NCBI RefSeq assembly: GCF_901709675.1
Contig: NC_051095.1
Coordinates: 23,301,956 to 23,365,955, forward strand
Source of the DNA: Syngnathus acus
Lineage: Eukaryota > Chordata > Actinopteri > Syngnathiformes > Syngnathidae
Direction of reading: 5' to 3'
Length of the DNA stretch: 64,000 bases
Shown here: piece by piece, positions 35,978 to 49,300 of the stretch
Numbering within the stretch: position 1 is the stretch's first letter
How the letters are laid out: each line of letters opens with the position of its first letter
The notes under the pieces: model-generated
What the model was told of the DNA's origin: nothing
Seen by the model: the letters and a program-made list of their open reading frames with translations, nothing else
Database searches by the model: none
Program-made: the position numbers and the translations under genes

Positions 35978-35987
35978 CTCCCGTCAT
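35978..35987 (-). CDS. Unrecognised exon-like segment, ATG end of a chain
   Basis: On the minus strand, ATG ACG GGA G is followed by donor GTACTG, in phase with the exon-like piece at 35880. The ATG context AAAAAATGA is only fair. The upstream leader (to about 36060) is undefined. Confidence 0.3.
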
Positions 35988-38085
35988 TTTTTGAATGGGA
36001 GCTTCATGAATGGGCGTAGAGAGAGCTGTGGGTGTTACTCAACTTTTCGACAGATTGCAAGCACAAGCAGGAGGTAAGCATGTGATGCAAACATGTGGAA
36101 CATGTTTGGAAAAGTCGGAAGGATGTACAAATTAATGAGGGAAGGGGAGAAGTATGTTCTTCCCACTGTTTTTATTATACTCAGGAAGATGCTTGGGGTT
36201 ATCATAAAAATAGAGCAATGATCTCACACTGAGTAGAGTAGAAGCATGAGAATATTGTGCGCTAAAAGACAATTTTCATCTGAAATGATTGACAACTGAG
36301 CCTCACCTGACTGTTTCAGTTCAAGATTGAAAATCAGCCTCTGGCATTTACATTCCACTCTTCAGAACTATTGCTTTAGATGGAAAGGGTTTCAGTTTTA
36401 TTTGTAGGCATTACAGCGAAAGGTCGTGGCTAAGTGGTGGATGCTTCATGGACAGGGCTGCATTTTTATAAATTTCATATCACGAAAGTGTGGTACTTGT
36501 TGAAATGATTACAAAGATTGTTGTTTTGCCTGATTTTGAAGTCATACTTTGTAAAATGAGTTCATTTAATCCACATTTTTGAAGATAACGCCACACAAAC
36601 TAGTCAAAATAGCTGAAGCTGCATCTTTAGCTTCATCTTCGGTCATTGTTACATTCTTACTTTAACTTTCTGTTCGCTACTTCAACTTGCAAACCAAAGC
36701 AGAGAAGGAAAAGCCAGTCTCTGTTTGGATGCTGTCATGCACATTTCACCGCAGCCGATGATTTTTTTTTGTTTGTTTGATCTCTGTGCACCCCGGTACC
36801 AAATGGCCTTCGGATCAATGTTGCAGTATAACATTTTAAATAACAAATATTCAAACAAATGACGCCTCAACACATATAAGTTATACTCAGAATTCAGCAA
36901 AAAATTTGTTACCAACGATCAGCTTTGCGGCAAAATTGTTATTTGTGTCTTGTAATCAAATCTACATGACTATCTGTATGCGTGCCTCACATTGCCCTCA
37001 TTGGAGGCCAAGACATACACAACAGAAGCAGTGCGTAGACCTTTGAATTAATAAAGTGAAACAATCCCAAGACTTGATTTGATACCTTCCATCTGAGTAA
37101 TGACTGTATTAGACAGCAAATTATGATTATGTTAGAGCTTGCAATGCTTTAATATACAGCAACAAAGTTTTCTATTGTTTGCTAAGTGGCAGAGTTCCCT
37201 TCCTTAACTCCAAAAAAGCCGCTTCTACTCTTAATGCCCCCTGTTTATCCATTACTTCCTCCATATCGTGCCATATCTAAATTTTTAATAGCTAACATAG
37301 ATTTGTCTGCACTCAAAATGAACTTACAGGGGATTTTCCAGAATTTCCCAGACGCTTTTTTGATGCTCCATCTAAGGACAGAGATATTGAAAATAGACAA
37401 ATGGGCTCATCAAGCCATGGTTGGACGTCAAAGGTCACTGACTAGGAAGAGCGTATCCCCCCATTCTCATTTTTCGACTCTTTCTGTGTGATTAATTCAT
37501 GTCCAACATGACACTGAGGGCTTGAGTCAGCCTGCTGCCACACAAAGACCCTACAGTGCATTCAATATTATTCAGTACACAGTCCGATGAGATCACCACA
37601 ATGCTATGTCTGCCTCACACTAAAGTATTCACTGAGAAACATTCAAGTGGTGTCACTACACTGTCAAATTTTAACTAATGTTGCACACAGTAAGGTTAAT
37701 ACACACACAAATAAACCCACAAGGTATGTGTGTACATATAGTATATACACAGTAGTTTAACCAGACCATGGCGCCTTGGACTGCAAGGAGTGCATGAGGA
37801 GGTTCTACATAATGGAAAATAGGAGGCTAAAATGTTTTATGTCTGATTGCGAGATGTGTGGATAATTTCAGTTTCAATTTGTCACCTGATTTGTGTATGT
37901 GTGTAGTTTTAATAAATGATGACTGAATATGATATTAGTCATATTCTTATTGGAACTCAAAGTATCTTGCCTGTAAAAGAAAGTGAGTCAGTTGAATTTA
38001 CGGAATACATGCATGGTCAGGATGGTACCGCCGCTACCTCAATTTGAGCCAGGAAAATCCCTGTATAATGCCAGTAGCCAGCTGT

Positions 38086-38131
38086 CAACAACAACAATAA
38101 TAATAATAACAATAATAATAATAATAATAAA
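38086..38131. repeat. (CAA/TAA)n microsatellite
   Basis: CAA units pass into TAA/ATA units. Confidence 0.85.
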
Positions 38132-39959
38132 GGTGCTTTTAACTGTTGATACTTTATATTTTTGTTAATGGCTATGAAAGAAAAAAGGAACCTGGAATCC
38201 AATAATTAGCTCTATAGGGTGCTTTATAAAATTGTCCTGCGAAGTAGTATATTCTGTACACCAAAAATAGAGGCATGAAGATGAGGGTGCAATAAAACAC
38301 ATCTGGCGGTCCAGTTCCTTGCTCAAGGGCACTTTTTCGATGTTTGGGAAGAAGGTAAAGCCACCACTGCCCAGCCCTTTACATGTCCAAATACAATAAA
38401 CTGGATAGGAGATTCACTCTCAGTATACTCTGGTTGTTGTTGTTAGATTTAGTTTTTTTTTTTTACAACCTCTAGCACAGTTGTAAATGAACAGTAAAGT
38501 TCTGAATGTTCAGCACTCAATAGTGCGATTTATGAAATCAAACAGTTTATATGGAGCACAGGATAACCTATTGTTGCAGTTATAAGTCTCCTGTTTTTTG
38601 TCCTCTGCTGCAAAATCTGACTATGAACAATCACTGCATTGAACTTTGTAACAAACGTGAGCACTTTGTTTTGTGGAAATGTAATCCACTCCTTCGAGGA
38701 GAAAATCAGTAGCAGCATTGCTTGAATGTATCCATAATGGGGTCACAAATAAGTAGCATGGTAATGACAGCAGGGTGCATAATTACACAGCTAATTACAC
38801 AGATTTGTGTCACCAGTAATGACCTGTCAATCGTTTTGAGCAAAACGCTCATTTGCGTGGAGGTACCGAGAATTCATTGTGTTTACAGGAGCAGTATATT
38901 ACATTCATGCGCCATTATCCCACAGTCTATTTTGTCCACAATGTTTTCCATATGCAGCTTGACAATGGCCTCGATTCATCACGGCTACTGAGCTACAAAA
39001 CACACATCTCACCACCGCAGTGTTTCTCTATGGGGACAACCGCTCCTTTTTCCTCACCCACCTGATGCTCCACTTCTCAGAGTACATACTTATAACTACA
39101 GGAACCGAAACAAAGGCACTCAAGATGTCTTTGAAGAAAGCATATTTTAGAATGTTAAAATTGTCCATACCTGCATGTCTATTTCAGGGATGGGCAATGG
39201 GTGGACCAAACCTGTGGAGGACCAAAATTGCCAAAATCCAAAATAAATAAAAGATAAGAATAAGAACAAGTATATTTAAAAAATTAAAAAATAAATAAAA
39301 AATATCCAAATTGATACTTAATTACATTTATATATCTATTTTTATTTATATGTATTAATTATTTATATATCATTTGAGTTGCTATTTATTTTTATATTTT
39401 TACTTTTGTATTTCCTTTTACTTTTATTTTTGTAGTATATATATAAACTTTAACATTTATATAATTGTTTTTCGTTTTTCTAACAAACTGACTAAGTTGT
39501 ATGTGAAATAGTGACATCCAGGTCAAAATCAAAGCTCACTACATCTTGCGAGTGAAATCACTGTTAAATCATCTCATTCCATATCAATGGCAGTTATTTT
39601 ATATGTGATTCCAGGGGGTGAAAATTTTCAGTCACACTATTTAGGACGACTTTCGGTCATTCGTGATCGGTCACCGATTGATAGAGAGAATCCCTGGTAA
39701 TTATTGGTAGGCATCATCCACCAGAGTGCATCAATCAACACACCTATTTCAGCTGTAGTGCAAGTTTAACAAAACAATGTGTTTCTAACAAACAAGATAA
39801 AATAAGAAAGGTAAAACAAACATTTTTCATTTTGGAACATTAAATTGAGAAAAAATATTTCATCTTGAACTGCTAAGCATTATGGGAGAAGTCAGCTACA
39901 TTCAGTCGTCTGGGGAGACATGTCACCTTTTCAGCACATTGATGTCAAAAATGAAATGG

Positions 39960-40260
39960 TAAATGTGTCATTGGGAATGAATGGTGAATTTGTGGTTGAA
40001 ATTTCTGTGGGTATTTTAATGATGAAAATGTAGAATTTTTGATACCTGGGAATTTTGGGCATGTTGAAAATCCTTCCCGAGGTAAATTGGATGAGCTAAA
40101 TGTTTTAAATTTCCAATGGGAATTTGGAAATTTGTGTGTGTGCCATAGGGAATGAATGGTGAATATTTGGTTGAAAACATTTTAATTTTGGGAAAAACCA
40201 TACATTTTTTGAATGGCGCATTTTTGGAATTCGTTGAAGTTGGAATGGTGAGAATCGGTC
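39960..40260. repeat. Degenerate internally repeated segment
   Basis: GGGAATGAATGGTGAAT appears twice (about 39974 and 40148), with several GGGAATTT and AATTTG variants between. It looks like a decayed minisatellite or dispersed repeat. Confidence 0.5.
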
Positions 40261-41386
40261 GATAAATTTAGAATTTGTAGAACTCCCAAAAAGTACGAGG
40301 AATAAAATAGAATAATATACGTAGTTAATGTAGAGTACCACAGTCTTCACACAATGACCTAAATTTATTCTTTTTTCTGTGGATCCTTATTTGCAATAAT
40401 AATTTTTGTTTTTGTTTTTTTTTAGTTATTTTTAGAACTAAAAATACTGTATTGCTGAACCGGTTCAATTGACGAGGCTTTAGCAACATCAGAGAATGAA
40501 AGATTTGGGTCCTTATTTTAATAAAGTGATACCACACATTATCCATTTCAAGAACTACTAGTTTCCCTTCATTTATTAATTCAAATAGTGGTCATACTGA
40601 GAAGAAGAAAAAAAAAGTGACATGTTGTCTACCTGTCATTGAATCGACTGCTATCAAAATGACATGTACTGAAACTTTTAGAGTAAATACAATCATCTGA
40701 TGATAAAAAAAAAATCTATACTTACTGAAGTTTTTTATCAGGACTAAACATTGTCCAAGGAATGGCAAATGTTATAGTTACGTACATCGTTGAACGCGTG
40801 GACTTAATCCAGGAATAGCAGCTGAGTTCCACCAGTGGAATGCCGGGTGGAAAGTTTTTCATCAAAACTACCAAAAGCTTCACCTTGAACGCTCTTATTG
40901 GGAGCAGTAGGACTGTGGTCAGTGTCATTGACAGTGTGTCAATAAAGCAGTCTAGTTTCTTATCAATTATAGTAAATGCACCGAGATGATTTACTTATTG
41001 GATAATAATAAGCAAAAAAGATTTTAGGACTTTAGCTCAGGAGATTTTTCTCAGATTGACAGTTTTTAGATGGTGATAAAGAGTAAAATTAGAAAATCAT
41101 TGCAGTTCACAGATGTGAAGGGCCCCGTGACTGGGTTTGCCTTGGGCCCCCAAATGACAACACCCTCTGGGTAAGGCTTAACGTCACATGTAAAATGCAA
41201 AGAATGCTGCACCTCACAAAGCCAAAGCTTACATAGAAGGGGTAGGTGGGCCGCCCTGAGTCCAGTAACAATGTTTTGCAGTGCAGGGGGCAGCTCTGTT
41301 CCTCCAAGAAAACAGACGAGCCGGTTAGACAGATGTATTGTTGGCTGTTTCAACACCAGAGTTTTTCTTTTATTTTTATGTTCACT

Positions 41387-41398
41387 TGTGGTGGTGGT

Positions 41399-41462
<64 letters not shown>

Positions 41463-41482
41463 TGCGCATGTGTGTGTGTGTG
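41387..41482. repeat. (TG)n microsatellite
   Basis: About 45 TG units with few interruptions, starting from (GTG)n. Confidence 0.92.
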
Positions 41483-41513
41483 GGGGTTGATTTTAATATC
41501 ATATTTCGCTTGA

Positions 41514-41880
41514 GGGCGGCACGGTGGGGACTGGGTAGCACGTCCGCCTCACAGTTACGAGGGTGCGGGTTCGATTCCACCTCCCGCCCTCCCTGTGTGG
41601 AGTTTGCATGTTCTCCCCGGGCCTGTGTGGGTTTTCTCTGGGCACTCCGGTTTCCTCCCACATCCCAAAAACATGCTTGGTATGCCGATTGAGCACTCCA
41701 AATTGCCCCTAGGTGTGAGTGCGAGTGCAAATGGTTGTTTGTCTCTGTGTGCCCTGCGATTGGGTGGCAACCGGTTCAGGGTGTCCCCCGCCTACTGCCC
41801 GATGACGGCTGGGATAGGCTCCAGCACACCCGCGACCCCCATGGGGACTAAGCGGTACAGAAAATGGATGGATGGATGGA
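41514..41880 (+). mobile_element. V-SINE, full length
   Basis: A tRNA-derived head carries an A-box-like TAGCACGTCC and B box GGTTCGATTCC. The V-SINE core CTCCCTGTGTGGAGTTTGC is followed by an ATGTTCTCC stretch, and the tail ends GCGGTACAGAAAATGGATGG in GGAT repeats. A 13-bp direct repeat ATATTTCGCTTGA (41501-41513 and 41880-41892) marks the target duplication, so insertion is fairly recent. Confidence 0.9.
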
Positions 41881-41892
41881 TATTTCGCTTGA

Positions 41893-43370
41893 TTCAACAC
41901 GAGTCAACTAAAAGCCGTGTTGTGTCTTGTGTTGATTCGTCAGGCAGAACACGCCCACTTCACAATTTGTCAAAAAATAATATGTACTCAGATATACTTA
42001 GGTGTCTTATGTGGATGCTTCAGTTACTGATTCTGTACCGACCTTCTTTCTACAGTAACCTTGATCTACACCACTTTGTGCACCCCTCAGTCCTAGCATG
42101 TGTCAACTCAAATGAGCAAGTTGATCAAAGATTGGCTCCAGGCATTATTTCTAATTAACTTAATAGTAAACAACTAACCAATTACTTAACCCAAGACAAA
42201 AATGTTTCATGCATATATTAAACAGTTAGCAACGTAAACTTGGTAGCTGTAATAATATTCCTGAGGCTGAGATGGTGTTTGTAATTATGTGTTTGTATTA
42301 ATGTCAAATTACATTCTACACAAAGAGAGGGATAGGGAATTATAAGTTTAATTTTAATGGCAAAATCCAAAATAATAGTGTGCAAATGAAAAACATTGAT
42401 AACCCTGGATTTTAAGCAACACGAGCAATTCGTTGCAAAGCAGTTTTTTAATTACTCATCATAACCCCTGTAAAATCATTGGATAATCATTTTGGATGTT
42501 GTTTGGATGACAGCTGTGCACAACTCTTTATTGCAATGAACTACAAAACAAACAGAAAGATAACATTGTGTCTGTGGCTTGTCTTGTGATCAGTGAAGTG
42601 TATTGCACATACTCAAATGTTCTCAAACACAGTAAATGCATCGTCATTCACTTTAAATGGTGTAACCATTAATTATTGTGTACTGCTAATCTGCATTTGC
42701 ACACTGTTTTTTCATATTTACTGTAAGTCAAATAGGTTTAGAAGCACTGTACTTTCCGTTGCTTCTTTCTTATTGATAGTCAGTATAAAGAAACAGTATT
42801 TTGAGTAAGAGTGCATAATCAGGGGGAAGAAGTGATAATAATGCAAAAAAAAAAACACAAAGCAAACATTTAAGCTCTCATTCATTATCATTATGCATCA
42901 TTTTTACGAATAAAGTGACAAAAATGTTATATTTCAACTACATTCTACTTATTCAGATTGCTGGTGCTGCACACTTTTAAAGGTTATGTAAAAAGCACAA
43001 CAAATAAGGCAAAGCCAAAATTCTTCTCAGGTGTCAAAGTTGGGCAGCTCTCTTTTTTTTGGGGGGGGGGGGGGGGGGGGCAGACATGCCTACCTCAGTC
43101 CTTCACAATAAAGAAAAGTACAAGATGGCATCTACACTTCCAAGTCTGTATTGCTTTCATCTTACTCCAGCACATGATCACACAAGCACTGTTTGTGTGA
43201 ATACGTCTCTGAACCACACAAGTCTGTGCTGGTGTGCCCACAATTTGGTTGGTTGCTTGACGAGCTCTAGAACAGGTTCTCAGCCATGGCAGTGAACGGT
43301 GCAGGAATCTCTGCAGTTTATCAGTTCCTCTCTAAATGTATGGCAGTATTTGACGGACATTCACATACGA
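41893..43370. other. ablim3 3' UTR and flank
   Basis: It contains the candidate ablim3 polyadenylation site at 42527 and a G20 run at 43061-43080. No other gene was recognised. Confidence 0.4.
42527..42532 (-). terminator. ablim3: Candidate ablim3 polyadenylation signal
   Basis: AATAAA on the minus strand lies about 840 bp after the stop codon and is followed by GTTGTG. Other sites cannot be excluded. Confidence 0.4.
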
Positions 43371-46300
43371 TTAAAAGAGTCGGGCATGTTTCTTTAGCTC
43401 GTTCCTCTTCCATAAGGCCAACCTGTCGAAATCCTCGATGCTCATGCCGAACACTTGGACAAACTCCTCTGGGGAGAGGTGACGCTGGGACAAAGAAGGA
43501 AAATCCCTTTAACACGTACTGCCTGTTTTATTTTCTCAGGTAAAATTTCTTCATTATCCTGTCTATCTGGGTGAGCAACACTTGAGTGATACAGTGCAAA
43601 GTCGAATGCTGACTGTTTATTCTTATTATTATTCTATTATTATTTCCCTAATATATATTCTTTTTTTAGAAGGAAGAGTACAATTTACCTCCAGTCTGGA
43701 TCTCTCGACATCTCTGGGAAGCCTGTTCCTCCCTCTGGTGGTGACAATAAGCGCTTCGTAGGGATAAATCTGCAAGGGAATTCAAACGGGCCTAAAAATC
43801 AGATGTCTCATCTTCATTACCATTTGAATAATTCAAAACATCTCAATAGAATTAAGTGTAAAGAGTTTACCTTGTATTCTGCTGTAATCCAAATAAAAGA
43901 TAGTTAAGTTAGTGCAATGGATAGTGCTTGATTCACTTGTTCAAAAAAAGATTCACATGCTTAAAAGATGTTTCCGTATACCTCTGCTTCCCCAGTTGAG
44001 TTCATTACTACTGTCGTACTGGTACTGGTAGTAATCGGCACTTTGAGGCTGCAGGTGATTTGGAGTAAAACAGGGTCAGTTCAGCAAGTCATAAAAACAA
44101 AATACGCTCAAGTTTGTGATAGTAAAGTAAAAAAATGTGAGACAGTTCTAATGGGATTACTTTTTTGAATTTTTTTTCAAGGCTCTGCACCACATACAAG
44201 GATTAAATTTAGCATATTTTCAGGAAAATGCTTTGTGTGATTCACTGGTGTCTCACCCGTTGTATGCCATTGCGTCCATAACCGGGAAGTGAGGCAGACT
44301 TGCAAACAAACTCTAAAATAAAAACATGAACATTTAAAAGTATTACAGTGGTGCAATATCATTTTTCCAGGTTTGACATATCAGTCCTGCACAAGACATG
44401 TTATGGAAATATAACATCAGTGACAAACTGCTGCCACAAGACGGCGCTCACTAGCAACAAATATTTGAGGGTGCCTGTAGTACAGTACAGTAGAGTTATC
44501 TGAAATGGCAACATTTTTCCGTGACAATGTTATACTTTAAAAATGTTGCTATTCAAATAAATGTGAAGTTTGCTGTGTGTTTATGTTGCTAATCAGACCA
44601 ATCTACTCACCACTATCAGTGCTGTATTGGGATCGGGGAGCTGTGAGAGGCAAACAATGAGAAGATCATTAGAACTTCTTAACTACACAAATAAAAAAGA
44701 ACTCAAATTTACACAGCAATGAAATGTTTTATTATTATTAAAGCTTGGGAGGATCACACAGCATCACAAGCACGATATGGAAGAAAGAGGCCCAGTAAGG
44801 AGAGGAATCAAACAGGAATCAAGAGCGTGAACCAACAGAGTGCTGTCCCCTCCCATTTGAGAAAGAGCTTTAATGAGAGATCTTACAGCTCATAAATAAA
44901 CCAGGCTATGCAACACCAGCTGTGCACAGGAGAATGAGTGGGTTTCATATACACATGAATGGGTGCATGAATACGCGGAGTGATGAAGAATAGTAGCATG
45001 TAGAAACACCACGTCTGGGGCGAGGAAGAAGTCAGAGAAGGACGAGAAGGGAGATGACGAAAGTGATGGTGCATGCAAGTGAAAAGAAGCACTTTGGTGG
45101 GGAAAAGGGGAAAGCGGATGAAGACAAGCTACAATGTGAATGTCAAGGGCTACAAAAAAGAGATTCAAATATTGCTGGGCAATATGGAAAACGTTTTCTG
45201 TCACATTGTAAATCAATTTATACATACCGCCAAACAGATATTTTAAGTTATTCTATTAAAGAAATGATACACCATATTACGGATGCTTATCCTTTCTCAC
45301 TTTAATTTCAAGTGACATAAAAAAACAGACCTGCATCAACAGAGAAATGAGTCCAAGAGTGCTGCTATATAAACACTATAGTTGGAAGAGTTGGAATTCC
45401 CAGCATGCTTTTTGTAAATTGATTTTAATTTGTTGGAACATTGTGATTGTTGTTAATTCTTTACCAGTGAAGTAGCATTTGTTGTGTGGTCACCCACCTC
45501 GTCACTTATTAATTTTAATGAACTGTTAATGTACATGGTTTAAAGGGGAATCAACCCCAAATTTTTCTTTATGTTGAATGGGCCTCCACTAGCCTAAACA
45601 TGGCATTCTGATTAATATTGTGTTTGTGGAATAAAATTAAGTAGTAAAATTGACCAGTTTTTAGCCATCTCAGGAGATGGCCATTTTGCCTCTTGCTGTT
45701 GACTGAAAAGGACATCACAGTTGCCAGATCTCACTCAGGTTAAAACCAATCATGGCTCAGTTTCAGAAAACTGGTGAGCCATGATTGGTTGGAATGCGAC
45801 GCCTGGCAACTGTGATGTCAATTTCAGTCGACAGCAAGCAGCAAAATGGCCGCCCCGAGATATATAAAACTGTTGGATTTTGCCTGTTTAATTCATATCC
45901 CACGAAAAAAAAATCATCAAAACAATGTAGTATTTCGACTTGTTGGGCAGCACTGAACATATTACAAAGAATTGGGGCGTTCTTTTCCTTGTTAATTACG
46001 CACCATAGGTTTGTGGTGTGTGTGTTGCGTCACATGGGGAGTTATGACTATGTTAATTTGTTTTTCAGTCTGCCACTTGATGGCAACTGTATGGTGCTGA
46101 TATTGAAAGTTAAAGCTTTCTCTAGAACTTCAGGTCACCATCAGTTATTCTTACTATTTGTCATTGCCATGATCCTGTATGAAAACCCAATTATTTATTT
46201 AAAAGAAGTTAAATGATGATCTTAAATGATGATTGCCCAGCTCTGGCCTCAATGTGCTGCATCCGTGATGATGCTGGAGTTTCAACCGATCTGGCACTTG

Positions 46301-49300
46301 TGAACACCTGGTTGAACCTCGAGTGTCAATTGGTGCAATGCATTGTGGGGGAAGGCGGGACCACGGGAGTGTTTTTAGTTGGGTTTCTGCCTGTGAGTGA
46401 TGAAAATGGCTTAATAAATTTCTCTGTGACAATATCTTTGTGTATTGGAATTTACATGGTAGCAGAGGATGGTTTCCAATTATAGAGTACCGCCGAAGTT
46501 TGATGAAGCCCAACCATACGAGTGCTGGAAAAATAAAGTTAGTATTTGGAGACTTGTTACGGAGTTGAACAAGAAAAAGCAAGCCCTCGCCAAGGCGCTC
46601 GAGCCAGAGAGACAGCACTTGAAATACCCGCAGAAGTCCTGAATAAGGACTATGGTGTGGAAACTTTGCTGACAAAAGTAGATGCAGTGTTTTTGAGAGA
46701 AGAAAAAGACCGTGCTTACGAAGCCTACTCGTATTTTGACTCAGTAGCTAAAGACAATGGCGGACAGTATCATTGACTTTGAGCAAAGATATCAAAGAAG
46801 TGCAGCATAATGTGACCTGACGCTACCTGACCATATCATTGACTTTGAGCAAAGATATAGAAGAAGTAAAACATAACGCTACTTGACGCGGTGCTCGCGT
46901 TCAAGCTTCTGGACACGGTGTGCCTGGAGGAGAAAGCCAGACAGCTTGCTCTGACCGTGTGCACGAAGCTCACTTTTGCACCCATGAAGTCTGTTCAAAC
47001 GGATCTTTGGAGGGAAGACAGGAAGTGGAACATACAACGGGAGCAAAGTCAAGATGCTGCATTTTTCACAAAGGAAAAGACCGTCAGGGTATTTCAAGCG
47101 GAGCAGTGGCTTTATCATCTCAGGGCAATCCCACCCAGACAGCAGCCACAGTTAGGCACCAATCCACTCAGTAAGTACAATAGGTGGACCAGATACGTCA
47201 GAGCACGTACCACTGAGCTAAAGACTGTCCTCAGCGCAAAAACGAAGTAAAGTTGACTGAATGTGGAAGAGTGTAACACAACCCTGTCACTCAAGTGACA
47301 ATATCCGACTCAGAAATCCTTCTAACAGAGTCTTTAGGATCTGTTATCATTGAAACTGCATGTACACGCACTGTCTGTGGCCAAAGGTGGCTTGGACAAC
47401 TATGTGAAGAATCTAAGTAAGGGCCAAATGAAGAAACTGATACAGACTCTCAGGCTCTCAACCATTCAGATTTGGAGACGGTCAGGTTGTGCATTCCAAT
47501 AGAAAAGTGAAAATTCCAGCACAACAGGGGCAAACAAAATATCACATTTAAACCGTTGATATTCCTCTTTTGAGCAAAATTTAAAAGAGCTGGAACTGTG
47601 TCAACCATAGAGAATGATAAAGTCGTCATGTTCAAACAACAGGTGCCTCTTGAGATCACCGGTTCTGGTCACTATTGTGTTGTCCACACAATGAGATGTA
47701 CAACACATGAGATGAGATGTTTGGAGAAAACTGTAAAAATGATGATGTCCTGGTAACTGTAGACATGTCCAAGAAAAATGATGATGTCCTGGTTGTAAAT
47801 GCAGATATGTCCAAGAAAAAGAGTTAAGTTCCTCTGAAACTACACAAGCAATTTGGCTACGCCTTTGCAGACATTGCAGAAGCTCATCCAAAGCACTGGA
47901 AATACTGATCAGGACTATCCTGTATACAGTAGATTATTAAAAACTGTGAAATACACAAAAGATACAGTCGGACTAAATCCAAGCCAGCAGTTGGGTTGCT
48001 CCTGGCATAGGAGTACAATGAGACTGTGGCAATGGATCTTCATGAGCTGGAACTTGGTGTATGGTACCTCCACATCATTGACCACTTCACACGGTTCAAT
48101 CAGGCCATCAGAGATAGTCAAGTTTTTCATTCACTCTTGGATAAGTATCCATGGAGCACCAAAACGGATCTACACTGACAACCGAGTTCAACAATGAAGA
48201 GATAAAGGACATGGTAGAAAACCTCAATATCGAGAAAAAGACCACAGCAGCAGACAGTCGGTGGAGCAATGGATCATTGGAGAGAGACTTCTGACCACGT
48301 GGTGCAGGGACAACAACCTCCCGCTGAACGTCAACAAGACCAAGGAGATTGTTGTTGACTTCCGGAAGGGTCACACCCAGCACCTGCCACTGACCATCAA
48401 CGGTGCTGTGGTGGAGAGAGTGAGCAGCACCAGATTCCTGGGGGTGCACATCAGTGAGGAGCTCTCCTGGTCCACCAACACCGCATCACTGGCAAAGAAA
48501 GCTCAGCGCCGTCTGTACTTCCTGCGGAAACTCAGGCGAGCAAGTGCTCCTCCGGCCATCATGACTACATTCTACCGTGGCACCATTGAGAGCGTCCTCT
48601 CCAGTTGTATCGCTGTTTGGGGTGGTAGCTGCACTGAATACAACATGAAGGCCCTGCAGCGCATAGTGAACACGGCTGGTAAGATTATTGGTGCTTCACT
48701 CCCCTCCCTGAAGGACATTTACACCTCCCGTCTCACCCGCAAGGCGACCGCGATTGTGAGTGATGTGAGTCACCCTGCTCACTCTTTGTTTGATCTTCTG
48801 CCCTCTGGGAAGAGGTACAGGAGCCTGCGCTCCCGCACCACCAGACTCACCAACAGCTTCATACTCCAGGCTGTTAGGATCCTGAACTCTCTCCCCCCTT
48901 CTGCGAAGCGTCCTGTACTTTTGCACTATATTCTGACTGTCTGCTGTTTGCACACTTCCTCCATTTTTGCTCCTCTTATTTATTATGTTATTTGTTTATT
49001 TATTATTTATTCATCACTCTTATTTATTCATTGTTTGTGCCTTCTTGTTTTTTTTATTTTATTTTATTTATTTTTTTGTGTTGTTTACTTGTATGTATAT
49101 TGTGTACTATGTCTTGTCACCGTGGGATAGTGGGAACGTAATTTCGATTTCTTTGTGTGTCTTGGCATGTGAAGAAATTGACAATAAAGCAGACTTTGAC
49201 TTTGACTTGAAATGACACTGACAGAAATCTTCTTGAAAGTGAAATAGGAAAATTGGTGTGGATGTACCAAAACAGTATGATCAATGTGCATGGTTACAGC

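Larger units (their letters stand above)
35988..41386. other. Intergenic stretch
   Basis: It holds a (CAA/TAA)n tract at 38086-38131, an AT-rich block at 39240-39460, and at 39960-40260 an imperfect repeat around GGGAATGAATGGTGAAT. A hAT-like left end (CAGGGATGGGCAA) occurs at about 39187 without a partner. No coding exon was recognised. Confidence 0.4.

Noticed and set aside
37186-37491. 101-codon plus-strand frame
   Set aside because: No recognised motif, AT-rich composition, no splice or promoter support.
39187-39260. CAGGGATGGGCAA as a hAT left end
   Set aside because: No matching right terminus or 8-bp duplication was found nearby.
41246-41730. Long frames across the TG repeat and V-SINE
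   Set aside because: They are produced by the dinucleotide repeat and the SINE, not by a gene.
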